Notes: generated by a model not told the origin, from the letters alone. A stretch of DNA of 13,065 bases from JBDTNK01 sp039933775 (GCA_039933775.1 JBDTNK010000055.1:1-13065); one strand, 5' to 3'; counted from the stretch's first letter, positions 6,814 to 13,065 are shown. Numbers and translations: made by a program.

Positions 6814-8282
6814 CGAACGAGCGGACCGATGCATCGGCCGCCGCATCGGCCGGCCATGCGCTGAGCCTGGCGCCGCCCGCCGCGGTCGCACACGTCCTGG
6901 CCCGCCTGGCGGCCGACGGGCACGAGGCCGCGATCGTCGGCGGCTCGCTGCGCGACGTGCTCCTGGGCCGCGAGCCGGCCGACTGGGACGTGGCGACCTC
7001 GGCGCCGCCCGAGGCGGTGCATGCCCTCTTCGCCGGGTCGTCGTGGGAGAACCGCTTCGGCACGGTGACCGTTCGCGGCGAGCCGGAGGTGCAGGTCACC
7101 ACGTACCGCAGCGAATCGGGCTACAGCGACCGACGCCGGCCCGATGCCGTGCGCTGGGGCACCAGCCTGGCCGAGGACCTGGAGCGCCGCGACTTCACGA
7201 TCAACGCGCTCGCCTGGACGCCGGATGACCCGGCGCAGGACCCGCCGCTCGCCACGCCACTTGCCCCCGCGCAGGACCCGCGGCAGAACCTGCGGCTCGA
7301 CGGCCGCCTCACCGATCGGTGGGGCGGCGAGGCTGACCTGCGGGCGGGCGTGCTACGCGCAGTCGGCGATCCCGAGCGGCGCTTCGAGGAAGACGCGTTG
7401 CGACTCTTGCGGGCCGTGCGCTTCGTGACGCGGCTGGAGCTGCGGCTCGACGCCGCGACGGAGCTTGCCATTCGCCGCCACGCGCCCGACGCCGCGCACC
7501 TGTCGGGCGAGCGGGTGCGTGACGAGCTCGTGGCCTGGCTGCGCTCCGAGGACCCGCCGCCCTCACGCTACCTGGCGCTGACGGAGTCGCTCGGCCTCCT
7601 CGCCCCGATCCTCCCCGAGCTCGCGGCGCTGCGCGGCGTGCCGCAGGACAAGGCGCTGGCCGGCGACGCGCTCGACCATTCGCTGCGCACCGTCGACGCG
7701 CTGCCGGCGACGGACCCGGTCCTGCGCCTGGCCGGCCTGCTGCACGATGTCGGCAAGGCCACGACCCTGCGCGACGGGCATTTCTACGGACACGAGGTCG
7801 TCGGCGCGGAGCTCGCGGCGGCGGCGCTCGACCGGCTGCGCCTGCCGCGTGAGCACGCCGCCCGCATCACCGCGGTCATTCGTCAGCACATGTTTGCCTA
7901 CGACGCTTCCTGGACCGATGCCGCCGTTCGACGCTTCGTGAAGCGCGTCACGCGTCCGCTGGTGGACGATCTCTTCGCTCTGCGACGCGCCGATACCGCG
8001 GCGTCGGGCGCACGCGAGACGGCACTCGGCGGGTTCAACGAGCTGGCGGGGCGCATCGCGCTGCAGGAATCGGCGCCACTCGACGAGCGCGCCCTGGTGC
8101 TCGATGGCAACGACCTGATGGCAGCGCTGGGGCTGCCTCCCGGGCCGGCGATCGGGTCGCTGCTGGCCTTGCTGCTCGAGCGTGTCCTCGACGATCCGGC
8201 GCTCAACGAGCACGAAACGCTGCTCCGCATCGCCCGCGAGCTGCGGGATGCTACCGTGATCGCCTCGCGCGCCGAGGACTGA
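6810..8282 (+). CDS. cca: Class II CCA tRNA nucleotidyltransferase / poly(A) polymerase family with HD domain
   Basis: The protein adds or repairs the CCA end of tRNA (a poly(A) polymerase relative is the alternative). In the 490-residue version the motifs are GGSLRD at 44-49, the metal-binding DWD at 58-60, RRDFTINALAW at 126-136, the neck region GDPERRFEEDALRLLRAVRF at about 186-205, and an HD domain with LLHDVGK (H312-D313) plus H324 and H328. The HD domain suggests an extra 2',3'-phosphodiesterase or phosphatase activity. The start is a problem. From the in-frame stop at 6783 to the GGS motif there is no ATG, GTG or TTG. A GTG at 6957 would cut off GGSLRD. I therefore propose CTG at 6810, preceded by GAGG and overlapping the HNH stop. 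The function is well supported; the exact start is not. Confidence 0.9.
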   Translation: MTNERTDASAAASAGHALSLAPPAAVAHVLARLAADGHEAAIVGGSLRDVLLGREPADWDVATSAPPEAVHALFAGSSWENRFGTVTVRGEPEVQVTTYRSESGYSDRRRPDAVRWGTSLAEDLERRDFTINALAWTPDDPAQDPPLATPLAPAQDPRQNLRLDGRLTDRWGGEADLRAGVLRAVGDPERRFEEDALRLLRAVRFVTRLELRLDAATELAIRRHAPDAAHLSGERVRDELVAWLRSEDPPPSRYLALTESLGLLAPILPELAALRGVPQDKALAGDALDHSLRTVDALPATDPVLRLAGLLHDVGKATTLRDGHFYGHEVVGAELAAAALDRLRLPREHAARITAVIRQHMFAYDASWTDAAVRRFVKRVTRPLVDDLFALRRADTAASGARETALGGFNELAGRIALQESAPLDERALVLDGNDLMAALGLPPGPAIGSLLALLLERVLDDPALNEHETLLRIARELRDATVIASRAED

Positions 8283-8323
8283 TCACCGACCACCATCCAC
8301 GCGGCGGCGCGCGCCGAGCGCGC

Positions 8324-8332
8324 TGCTACAAT
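8324..8332 (+). promoter_or_regulatory. Extended -10 promoter for deoC-galE
   Basis: TGCTACAAT is a good extended -10 (TG-n-TACAAT) in the 119-base gap after cca. It predicts a start near 8339 and a leader of about 60 bases before the deoC-like ATG. No -35 match is visible, which is common with extended -10 elements. Confidence 0.5.
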
Positions 8333-8401
8333 CGGCGGTCCGAAGTCCCGCCAGAGAGCGCAGTCCACCGCGTGCCCACGACGGAGGAGCAGCAGCCCCG
8401 C

Positions 8402-9118
8402 ATGACCATCGGGCGTCGAGCCGTTCGGCTCGAGCATCGCCTCACGGCGCCGAACGCCACGCTCGACCAGCTGGCCGCCGCGGTGCATCTCGCGACCGAG
8501 CACGATCTCGCCGCGCTCACCGTGGCGCCGTGGCTCGTGAAGGCCGCGAAACGGCTCCTCGGCCGCTCGCGCGTCGCCCTCGGCACCGTCGTTGGCTTCC
8601 CGCACGGCGGACAGCTGCTCACGGTCAAGGCATTCGAGGCCAGCAAGGCGCTCGAGCATGGCGCGTCGCAGATCGACTTCGTCATGAACGGCGGCGCGCT
8701 CCTCTCCGGCGACGACGAGGCCGTCTACAACGACATGCTGGCGGTCATCGACATGGCGCACTCGGCTCTCGCCACCGCCGGCGTGATCATCGAGTCCGAG
8801 CCCCTGCCCGATGACCTGGTGCGGCGCGCCTGCCGCCTGGCGGAGCGCGCCGGCGCGGACTTCGTGGTGACCGGCACCGGCGGCTCGCTGCCGCGGCGCA
8901 CGATCAGCCGCGCCGCGGTGCTGCGTGACAGCGTGGGGCCGCGCGTCGGGGTCAAGGCCGCGGGGAGGCTGCGCCTGGCGGACGACCTGCGCGCCGTCGC
9001 CGCGGCGGGCGCCAGCCGCATCGCGACCGGCTTCAACCCGTCGATCCTGCGCGAGGCCGCGCGGCTGCGGGAGGCGGCATCGCCGCCGTCGCCGCTGCCC
9101 GCCGGCGTCGCGGGCTGA
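8402..9118 (+). CDS. DeoC-family (deoxyribose-phosphate aldolase-like) protein lacking the Schiff-base lysine
   Basis: This 238-residue TIM-barrel protein follows the DeoC pattern: LEHRLTAPNAT (10-20), VVGFPHGGQLLTVKAFEA (63-80), GASQIDFVMNGGAL (87-100), AGADFVVTGTGG (150-161), VGVKAAGRLR (182-191), IATGF (207-211). In E. coli DeoC the catalytic residues are D102, K167 and K201. Here D92 and K185 match D102 and K201, but the KTSTG lysine is valine (V156; codons GTG GTG ACC). True 2-deoxyribose-5-phosphate aldolase activity is therefore doubtful. It could be a pseudoenzyme or a barrel with a new reaction. GTG at 8372 is an alternative start; ATG at 8402 is preferred because of GGAGGAG upstream and the family N-terminus. 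galE follows 13 bases later. Confidence 0.85.
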   Translation: MTIGRRAVRLEHRLTAPNATLDQLAAAVHLATEHDLAALTVAPWLVKAAKRLLGRSRVALGTVVGFPHGGQLLTVKAFEASKALEHGASQIDFVMNGGALLSGDDEAVYNDMLAVIDMAHSALATAGVIIESEPLPDDLVRRACRLAERAGADFVVTGTGGSLPRRTISRAAVLRDSVGPRVGVKAAGRLRLADDLRAVAAAGASRIATGFNPSILREAARLREAASPPSPLPAGVAG

Positions 9119-9120
9119 TC

Positions 9121-9125
9121 GGAGG
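9121..9125 (+). promoter_or_regulatory. Ribosome-binding site for galE
   Basis: GGAGG lies six bases before GTG at 9132. It fixes the start at the beginning of the Rossmann motif, although the reading frame is open about 200 bases further upstream. Confidence 0.75.
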
Positions 9126-9131
9126 CGCGGG

Positions 9132-10211
9132 GTGCGGATCCTGGTCGTCGGCGGTGCCGGCTTCATCGGCTCGACGAGCGTCGAGGCGCTGGTCGAGGAC
9201 GGTCACAAGGTCGTGGTCTACGACAACCTGACCAGCGGCCATCGGTCATCGGTCGTGGAGGGCGCGACCCTGGTCATCGGTGAGATGAGCGATCGCGACC
9301 GGCTGCGGCGCCTGCTGCGCGAGCGGCGCATCGACGCCGTGCTGCACTGTGCCGCACGCTCGCTGGTGGGCGAGTCGATGGTCGATCCCGCGCTCTACTA
9401 CCGCAACAACGTCGCCGGCGGCGTGATGCTGCTGGAGGCGATGCGCGACGCATCGGTCACAAGGCTCGTCTTCAGCTCCACAGCCGCGGTCTACGGTGAG
9501 CCGCGACGCGTGCCGATCGCCGAGTCGGACCGCACCGAGCCGATCAACCCGTACGGGGCCACGAAGCTCGCGTTCGAGGGCGCGATGCGCTGGTTCGCTG
9601 CCGCGCACGGGTTCCGCGCCATCAGCCTGCGTTACTTCAACGTGGCTGGCGCGACCGAGCGAAACGGCGAAGACCATCGGCCGGAGACGCACCTCATGCC
9701 GCTCGTGCTGCGCGTTGCGGCCGGCGAGCAGACCCACGTCCAGATCTTTGGCCAGGACTACCCAACGCCGGACGGCACCTGCATCCGCGACTTCATCCAC
9801 GTTCGCGACCTTGCCGAGGCGCACAAGCTGTCACTCGAGGCGACCGGCGAGGGCGATCCATCGCTCGAGATCTACAACCTCGGCTCTGCCGCCGGCTTCA
9901 GCGTGCGCGAGGTGATCGAGGCGGCACGGCGCGTGACCGGTCGCGCCATCCCGGCCCGCGTCCTGAAGCGCCGCTCTGGGGACCCGCCGGTGCTCGTCGC
10001 ATCGTCGCGCCGCGCGCGCCGTGAGCTCGGCTGGCAGCCGCGCCACAGCAAGCTGGAGCAGATGCTCGGCGACGCCTGGGCCTGGAAGGTCGCGAACCCC
10101 GATGGCTACCCGGCCGAACCCGGGAGTCAGGCCAACGGTGCGGCAGCCGGCGATGGGATCGGTCCTGCCGCTGAACGCGTCCCGCGCCGAGGCGCCGTCG
10201 TCGACGGTTGA
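9132..10211 (+). CDS. galE: UDP-glucose 4-epimerase-like NAD-dependent sugar epimerase
   Basis: This 359-residue extended short-chain dehydrogenase probably interconverts UDP-glucose and UDP-galactose or a related pair, using bound NAD. Motifs are GGAGFIGS at 7-14, DNLTSGHRSS at 31-40, FSSTAAVYGEP at 114-124, the catalytic Y141-x3-K145 (YGATK), SLRYFNVAGA at 165-174, and the GalE signature PTPDGTCIRDFIHVRDLA at 211-228. The C-terminal 30 residues (330-359) are a Gly/Ala/Arg-rich tail with no family counterpart. The GTG start at 9132 is set by the GGAGG upstream. It sits 13 bases after the DeoC-like gene and ends three bases from the convergent fur stop, leaving no room for a terminator. The product sugar cannot be fixed from sequence, so galE is a family-level name. 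Confidence 0.9.
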   Translation: MRILVVGGAGFIGSTSVEALVEDGHKVVVYDNLTSGHRSSVVEGATLVIGEMSDRDRLRRLLRERRIDAVLHCAARSLVGESMVDPALYYRNNVAGGVMLLEAMRDASVTRLVFSSTAAVYGEPRRVPIAESDRTEPINPYGATKLAFEGAMRWFAAAHGFRAISLRYFNVAGATERNGEDHRPETHLMPLVLRVAAGEQTHVQIFGQDYPTPDGTCIRDFIHVRDLAEAHKLSLEATGEGDPSLEIYNLGSAAGFSVREVIEAARRVTGRAIPARVLKRRSGDPPVLVASSRRARRELGWQPRHSKLEQMLGDAWAWKVANPDGYPAEPGSQANGAAAGDGIGPAAERVPRRGAVVDG

Positions 10212-10214
10212 CCC

Positions 10215-10634
10215 CTACTGGGCCGCCCGGCAGGTCGCGCAGCGGCCGTAGAAGTCGAGTCGCGCATCGTCGATCTCGAATCCAAGGTCGGCGCTGATGC
10301 GCTCCGCCACGGGACGGATGTACGCCTCGCCGATCTCCTCGACCCTGCCGCAGACCGAGCAGGCGAGGTGATGGTGGTGCTGCGGGCGGCAGGCTACGTA
10401 GCCGTACACGTGGCCCTCCTGCTCGAGACGTCGCGCGACGCCCGCGGTGACGAGTGTCTCGAGCGTGCGGAACACCGTCGCGCGGCCGATCCCCGGATGC
10501 CTGCGCCGCAGCTTCGCCCACAGCTCCTGCGCCGTCACCTGCCGACCGGCCGCACCCAGCTCGTCGGCCACGGTGATGCGCTGTGGCGTCACGCGCTCGC
10601 CGACGGCGCGCAGGCGTTCCGCGGTGGTGGCCAT
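10215..10634 (-). CDS. Fur-family metal-responsive repressor, possibly Zur-like
   Basis: This 139-residue protein has the family length. The N-terminal winged helix includes RVTPQR (14-19) and IGRATVFRTLETLVTAGVARRL (49-70), with F in place of the usual Y of TVYRTL. The dimerisation domain has HHHHLACSVCGRVEEI (86-101), then C132-x2-C135. The two CxxC pairs (C92/C95, C132/C135) should bind structural zinc. The upstream frame is open, but ATG at 10634 gives the expected length and overlaps the ZIP stop by one base (TGATG), implying translational coupling. As partner of a ZIP transporter, a zinc- or iron-sensing role is likely. The metal cannot be read from the sequence. Confidence 0.92.
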   Translation of the reverse strand: MATTAERLRAVGERVTPQRITVADELGAAGRQVTAQELWAKLRRRHPGIGRATVFRTLETLVTAGVARRLEQEGHVYGYVACRPQHHHHLACSVCGRVEEIGEAYIRPVAERISADLGFEIDDARLDFYGRCATCRAAQ

Positions 10635-11386
10635 CAGTGCGCGCCCACGACGCCGGCCCAGGCGGAGAAGGCATAGATCGCCGCCGCGCCGACGAGCGTA
10701 GCGACGATGACCCAGGTCGAGCGGTCGGACCGATGCGCCTCGGGCAGCAGCTCGGCCGCACCGATGTAGAGGAAGAAGCCGGCGAAGGTGCCGAGCAGCG
10801 CGCCGAGCACCGCCTCGGGGATTGGGAAGATCGCCGCCAGCAGCACGCCGAAGAGCGGCGCGATCGCCACGAGCCCCACCCATCGGTACGCCGTGAGCGT
10901 CGGCATGCGGCTGGCGAGCAGGAGGCTCACGATCCCGATACCGTCGCTGAAGCGATGGATGATGACGACCGCGGCGATGACCAGACCGATGCCCTCGCCC
11001 ACCAGCAGCGCAGCGGCGAGTGCGACGCCGTCCAGGAAGCTGTGCAGGCTCATGCCGGTCGCCCCCGCGATCCCCACGTGGCGGTGTGCGAGCGCGCCGT
11101 GATCGAGCTCGGTGGCGGTCTCGTGGCCGACGTGCAGCAGCGTCGACTTCTCCAGCACGTAGAAGGCGAGGAAGCCGAACGCGGCGGCCAGCATCGCGGC
11201 GTCGAGCGAGCCGCCCAGGTGCTCGACCGCCTCGGGGATGAGGTCGAAGAAGGCGGCGCCGATCCGGATCCCCGCGCCAACCGCGATGACGAGGCCGATC
11301 CAGCGTGCCGCGTGCATCGCCACCAGGCCGCCGGCCAGGGCTGAGGCGAAGGCGCCGGCGCTGACAAGCACCGCGGCCAGGGTCAT
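10634..11386 (-). CDS. ZIP-family divalent metal transporter
   Basis: This 250-residue membrane protein has about seven to eight hydrophobic segments, for example at 3-23, 29-48, 64-79, 107-130, 134-157, 168-187, 192-211 and 225-247. The first cytoplasmic-type loop is histidine-rich (H85, H88, H96, H101, H103). The family binding helices appear as SLHSFLDGVAL (113-123, H115 and D119) and IIHRFSDGIGI (142-152, H144 and D148), with aspartates where most ZIPs have glutamates and S116/R145 at the usual Asn/Glu positions. Import of zinc, iron or manganese is likely. ATG at 11386 is preferred over the upstream ATG at 11455, because the extra 23 residues are polar and the family begins with a membrane segment. 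It forms an operon with the fur-family gene. Confidence 0.88.
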   Translation of the reverse strand: MTLAAVLVSAGAFASALAGGLVAMHAARWIGLVIAVGAGIRIGAAFFDLIPEAVEHLGGSLDAAMLAAAFGFLAFYVLEKSTLLHVGHETATELDHGALAHRHVGIAGATGMSLHSFLDGVALAAALLVGEGIGLVIAAVVIIHRFSDGIGIVSLLLASRMPTLTAYRWVGLVAIAPLFGVLLAAIFPIPEAVLGALLGTFAGFFLYIGAAELLPEAHRSDRSTWVIVATLVGAAAIYAFSAWAGVVGAH

Positions 11387-11410
11387 CGGGCGGGGAAAAC
11401 AGCGCTCATG

Positions 11411-11426
11411 AGACGAAGTATCATCT
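11411..11426. promoter_or_regulatory. Weak dyad in the ZIP/helicase divergent region, possible metal-regulator site
   Basis: AGACGA-AGTA-TCATCT has arms that match at five of six positions and lies 25-40 bases upstream of the ZIP start in a locally AT-richer patch. It could serve the Fur-family repressor, but it does not clearly match the classical Fur or Zur boxes. Confidence 0.2.
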
Positions 11427-11454
11427 GGCCCAAACGCTGCCGTCAAGCGTCGCA

Positions 11455-11463
11455 TGGTACGAT
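11455..11463 (+). promoter_or_regulatory. Candidate extended -10 for the helicase
   Basis: TGGTACGAT fits TG-n-TACGAT and predicts a start near 11470, giving a leader of about 105 bases. No clear -35 box is present. Confidence 0.35.
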
Positions 11464-11472
11464 CACCACAAC

Positions 11473-11560
11473 GGGGACGCTCCCCGGGACGCTGAGTGCT
11501 GCGCCGACCCTGTGTCAGGCGCGCCCGCCCGGACCGTGTGGCGCTCCGCCCTATGACACA
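11473..11560 (+). promoter_or_regulatory. Structured leader of the helicase mRNA
   Basis: GGGGA-CGC-TCCCC (11473-11485) is a compact hairpin. TGTGTCA (11511-11517) and TGACACA (11554-11560) are perfect 7-base arms that would close a larger fold ending just before the ribosome-binding site. Long structured leaders occur in some cold-regulated DEAD-box genes, so post-transcriptional control is possible here. No known riboswitch class is recognised. Confidence 0.35.
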
Positions 11561-11564
11561 TTCC

Positions 11565-11569
11565 AGGAG
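11565..11569 (+). promoter_or_regulatory. Ribosome-binding site that sets a TTG start for the helicase
   Basis: AGGAG lies six bases before TTG at 11576, while the ATG at 11408 in the same frame lies upstream of the predicted promoter. This makes TTG the likely start. Confidence 0.65.
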
Positions 11570-11575
11570 TTCCGT

Positions 11576-12844
11576 TTGCCCGATACCGAATCCATTCCAG
11601 CCAGCCGCCGGCGCCGATCATCGCGCCCACCGAGCGCGCTGACGACCCCCGCGGCTGCCCCCAGTGCCGCCGCGGACGACGAGTCTCCACTGCTCGCCGC
11701 CGTGCTCGCTCGCCAATCGGCGCATCGCTTCGGCGAGATCGAGGTCCCCGTCACCATCGCCCGCGCGCTCGAGCGCATGGGCTTCACGACCCCGACCGAG
11801 GTCCAGGCGCGCGCCATTCCGCCGTTGCGGGAGGGCAAGGACGTCATCGGCCAGGCCCAGACCGGCACTGGCAAGACGGCCGCCTTCGGCATCCCGATCG
11901 TGGAGAAGATCGACCCGGCGCAGGGTCATGTGCAGGCGCTCATCCTGACGCCGACGCGCGAGCTGTGCGTCCAGGTCGCCGAGGAGGTCGAGCAGATCGG
12001 CCACTTCCGCAACGTGCGAACCGTCGCCATCTACGGCGGCTCGTCGATGGACAAGCAGATCAGCGGCCTCAAGCACGGCGCGCAGGTCGTCATCGGCACG
12101 CCGGGACGCGTGCTCGATCTCATCCGCCGCGGCGAGCTGCACCTGGAGCGCGTCCACACCGTCATCCTCGACGAGGCGGATCGGATGCTCGACATGGGCT
12201 TCATCGTGGACGTCGAGACGATCCTCTCGCGCTGTCCCCGGCAGCGCCAGACCGCGCTCTTCAGCGCCACGATGCCGTTCGCGATCCTGCGCATCTGCGA
12301 CCGCTTCATGCGACGCGACGCGACGCAGGTCCGCGTGCAGCCCGATATGCGGACCGTCGAGACCGTCCGCCAGCTCGTCTACTTCGTGGCCGAGCAGGAC
12401 AAGGTCGCGGCGCTCATCGAGCTCAGCTCGCAGTTTGGGCTCGATCGGCTCCTCGTCTTCCGGCACACGCAGATCGGCGTCGATCGCCTGGCGGCGACGC
12501 TCGGTCGGCGCGGCAAGAAGGTCGCTGCGCTGCACGGCGGCCTCTCCCAGCGTGAGCGCGATCGCACCCTCGCCGACTTCAAGGCCGGCAAGCTGCAGTT
12601 CCTCGTCGCCACCAACGTGGCGAGCCGCGGCCTGGACATCACCGATCTGCCCTACGTCCTCAACTACGACATCCCCGAGGACGCCGAGACATATGTCCAC
12701 CGCATCGGCCGCACCGGTCGCGCCGGCAAAGACGGGACCGCGATCACCTTCGTGGGCGAGTGGGATATCGCCGCCTGGGAAGGCATTCGCGAGCAGGTCG
12801 GCGCGACGATCGAGGAAGGCCAGCTCTCCCTCTACGGCGGCTGA
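11576..12844 (+). CDS. DEAD-box ATP-dependent RNA helicase
   Basis: This 422-residue protein has the full set of DEAD-box motifs: Q motif region GFTTPTEVQARAIPPL (69-84), motif I AQTGTGKT (94-101), Ia PTRELCVQ (126-133), Ib GTPGRVLD (174-181), II DEAD (199-202), III SAT (230-232), V ATNVASRGLDI (345-355), VI HRIGRTGR (375-382). It unwinds short RNA duplexes using ATP in ribosome assembly, RNA decay or cold adaptation. The N-terminal 40 residues are an Arg/Ser/Ala-rich tail. The protein ends about 40 residues after motif VI, without the basic C-terminal extension of RhlE/CsdA types, so I give no specific gene name. The start is TTG at 11576. A palindrome array begins 29 bases after the stop. 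Confidence 0.95.
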   Translation: MPDTESIPASRRRRSSRPPSALTTPAAAPSAAADDESPLLAAVLARQSAHRFGEIEVPVTIARALERMGFTTPTEVQARAIPPLREGKDVIGQAQTGTGKTAAFGIPIVEKIDPAQGHVQALILTPTRELCVQVAEEVEQIGHFRNVRTVAIYGGSSMDKQISGLKHGAQVVIGTPGRVLDLIRRGELHLERVHTVILDEADRMLDMGFIVDVETILSRCPRQRQTALFSATMPFAILRICDRFMRRDATQVRVQPDMRTVETVRQLVYFVAEQDKVAALIELSSQFGLDRLLVFRHTQIGVDRLAATLGRRGKKVAALHGGLSQRERDRTLADFKAGKLQFLVATNVASRGLDITDLPYVLNYDIPEDAETYVHRIGRTGRAGKDGTAITFVGEWDIAAWEGIREQVGATIEEGQLSLYGG

Positions 12845-12872
12845 GTTCCATCACCGCGCTCCCACGACGTGG

Positions 12873-13065
12873 TGGTCAAGATGTGCGTCAGCCGCGCAAT
12901 TGACCACGAGCTGCTCCCTCGTATGGTCAAACGCGCCCCAGGCGCGCATCTGACCACGAGCTGCTCCCTCGTATGGTCAAAATGTGCGTCAGCCGCGCAT
13001 CTGACCACGTGCTGCTCCTCGTATGGTCAAACGCGCCCCAGGCGCGCATTAGCCGCGCGAATGGT
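12873..13065. repeat. Alternating palindromic tandem array, period about 50 bases, running off the window
   Basis: Four units begin with TGGTCAA at 12873, 12924, 12974 and 13024. The first three close with TGACCA, so each is an inverted repeat. Units 1 and 3 carry an ATGTGCGTCAGCCGCGCA core; units 2 and 4 carry ACGCGCCCCAGGCGCGCAT, itself a hairpin. Between units is CGAGCTGCTCCCTCGTA (unit 3 has one base deleted), whose CGAG/CTCG ends extend the pairing in the other phase. Unit 4 ends ATTAGCC in place of TGACCA, becoming the 32-base repeat seen at 6020 and 6126. A small hairpin, CCAC-GAC-GTGG (12862-12872), precedes the array. It may also act as the 3' end of the helicase transcript. Confidence 0.8.

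Noticed and set aside
8925..9131. N-terminal extension of the epimerase overlapping the DeoC-like gene
   Set aside because: The extra 69 residues are Arg/Ala/Pro-rich, out of frame with the DeoC-like gene. The GTG at 9132 with GGAGG starts exactly at the Rossmann fold.
10635..10883. 83-residue N-terminal extension of the Fur-family protein
   Set aside because: It overlaps the ZIP membrane segments in another frame and would make the protein far longer than the family. ATG at 10634 gives the standard 139 residues.
12873..13065. CRISPR-like array (about 31-base partly palindromic repeat with about 19-base intervals)
   Set aside because: The intervals are not unique: they alternate between two related GC-rich palindromic sequences. 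No cas gene is in the window and a similar element occurs singly elsewhere.
1..13065. tRNA, rRNA, insertion sequence or prophage genes
   Set aside because: I looked on both strands and saw no cloverleaf with a TTCRA loop, no conserved rRNA stretch, and no transposase or integrase motif.

Overview
The window is a GC-rich bacterial chromosome segment of tightly packed housekeeping genes with three intergenic zones full of short palindromic repeats. No plasmid, phage or transposon gene is visible. The composition, the combined AAA-ATPase/R3H protein next to tmk, the pdxS-pdxT pair and the extended -10 promoters (TGCTACAAT, TGCTATCAT) suggest an uncultured Chloroflexota-like bacterium. That placement is inference, not a measured phylogeny.

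Layout. Positions 1-55 hold the last codons of a plus-strand gene, probably a LiaF/toast-rack type protein. Positions 56-351 are a convergent gap with diverged hairpin repeats. From 5425 down to 352 a compact minus-strand operon reads pdxS, pdxT, a tandem GNAT protein, an AAA/R3H ATPase and tmk, with junctions of +9, +7, +28 and -4 bases. It joins pyridoxal-phosphate synthesis, dTDP synthesis and two proteins of unknown role. Positions 5426-6291 are a divergent non-coding region of about 870 bases, with a pdxS promoter, a perfect 16-base palindrome and dispersed repeats. The plus-strand run that follows contains an HNH nuclease, a class II tRNA nucleotidyltransferase that seems to start at CTG overlapping the HNH stop, a DeoC-family protein that lacks the Schiff-base lysine, and a GalE-like epimerase. 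A minus-strand pair facing it encodes a ZIP-family metal transporter and a Fur-family regulator, whose stop and start codons share one base. A DEAD-box RNA helicase is divergent from that pair. The window ends inside a 50-base-period array of palindromes.

Most unusual signals. (1) The octamer GACCGATG occurs 17 times on both strands, in genes and gaps, at a density like that of DNA-uptake sequences. (2) A 32-base element recurs at three sites in two gaps 7 kb apart and belongs to the same family as the terminal alternating array. (3) The DeoC homologue has Val where the catalytic Lys should be. (4) The CCA enzyme has no ATG, GTG or TTG start available. Counts and alignments were made by eye. 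Functions come from motif recognition, without database searches.
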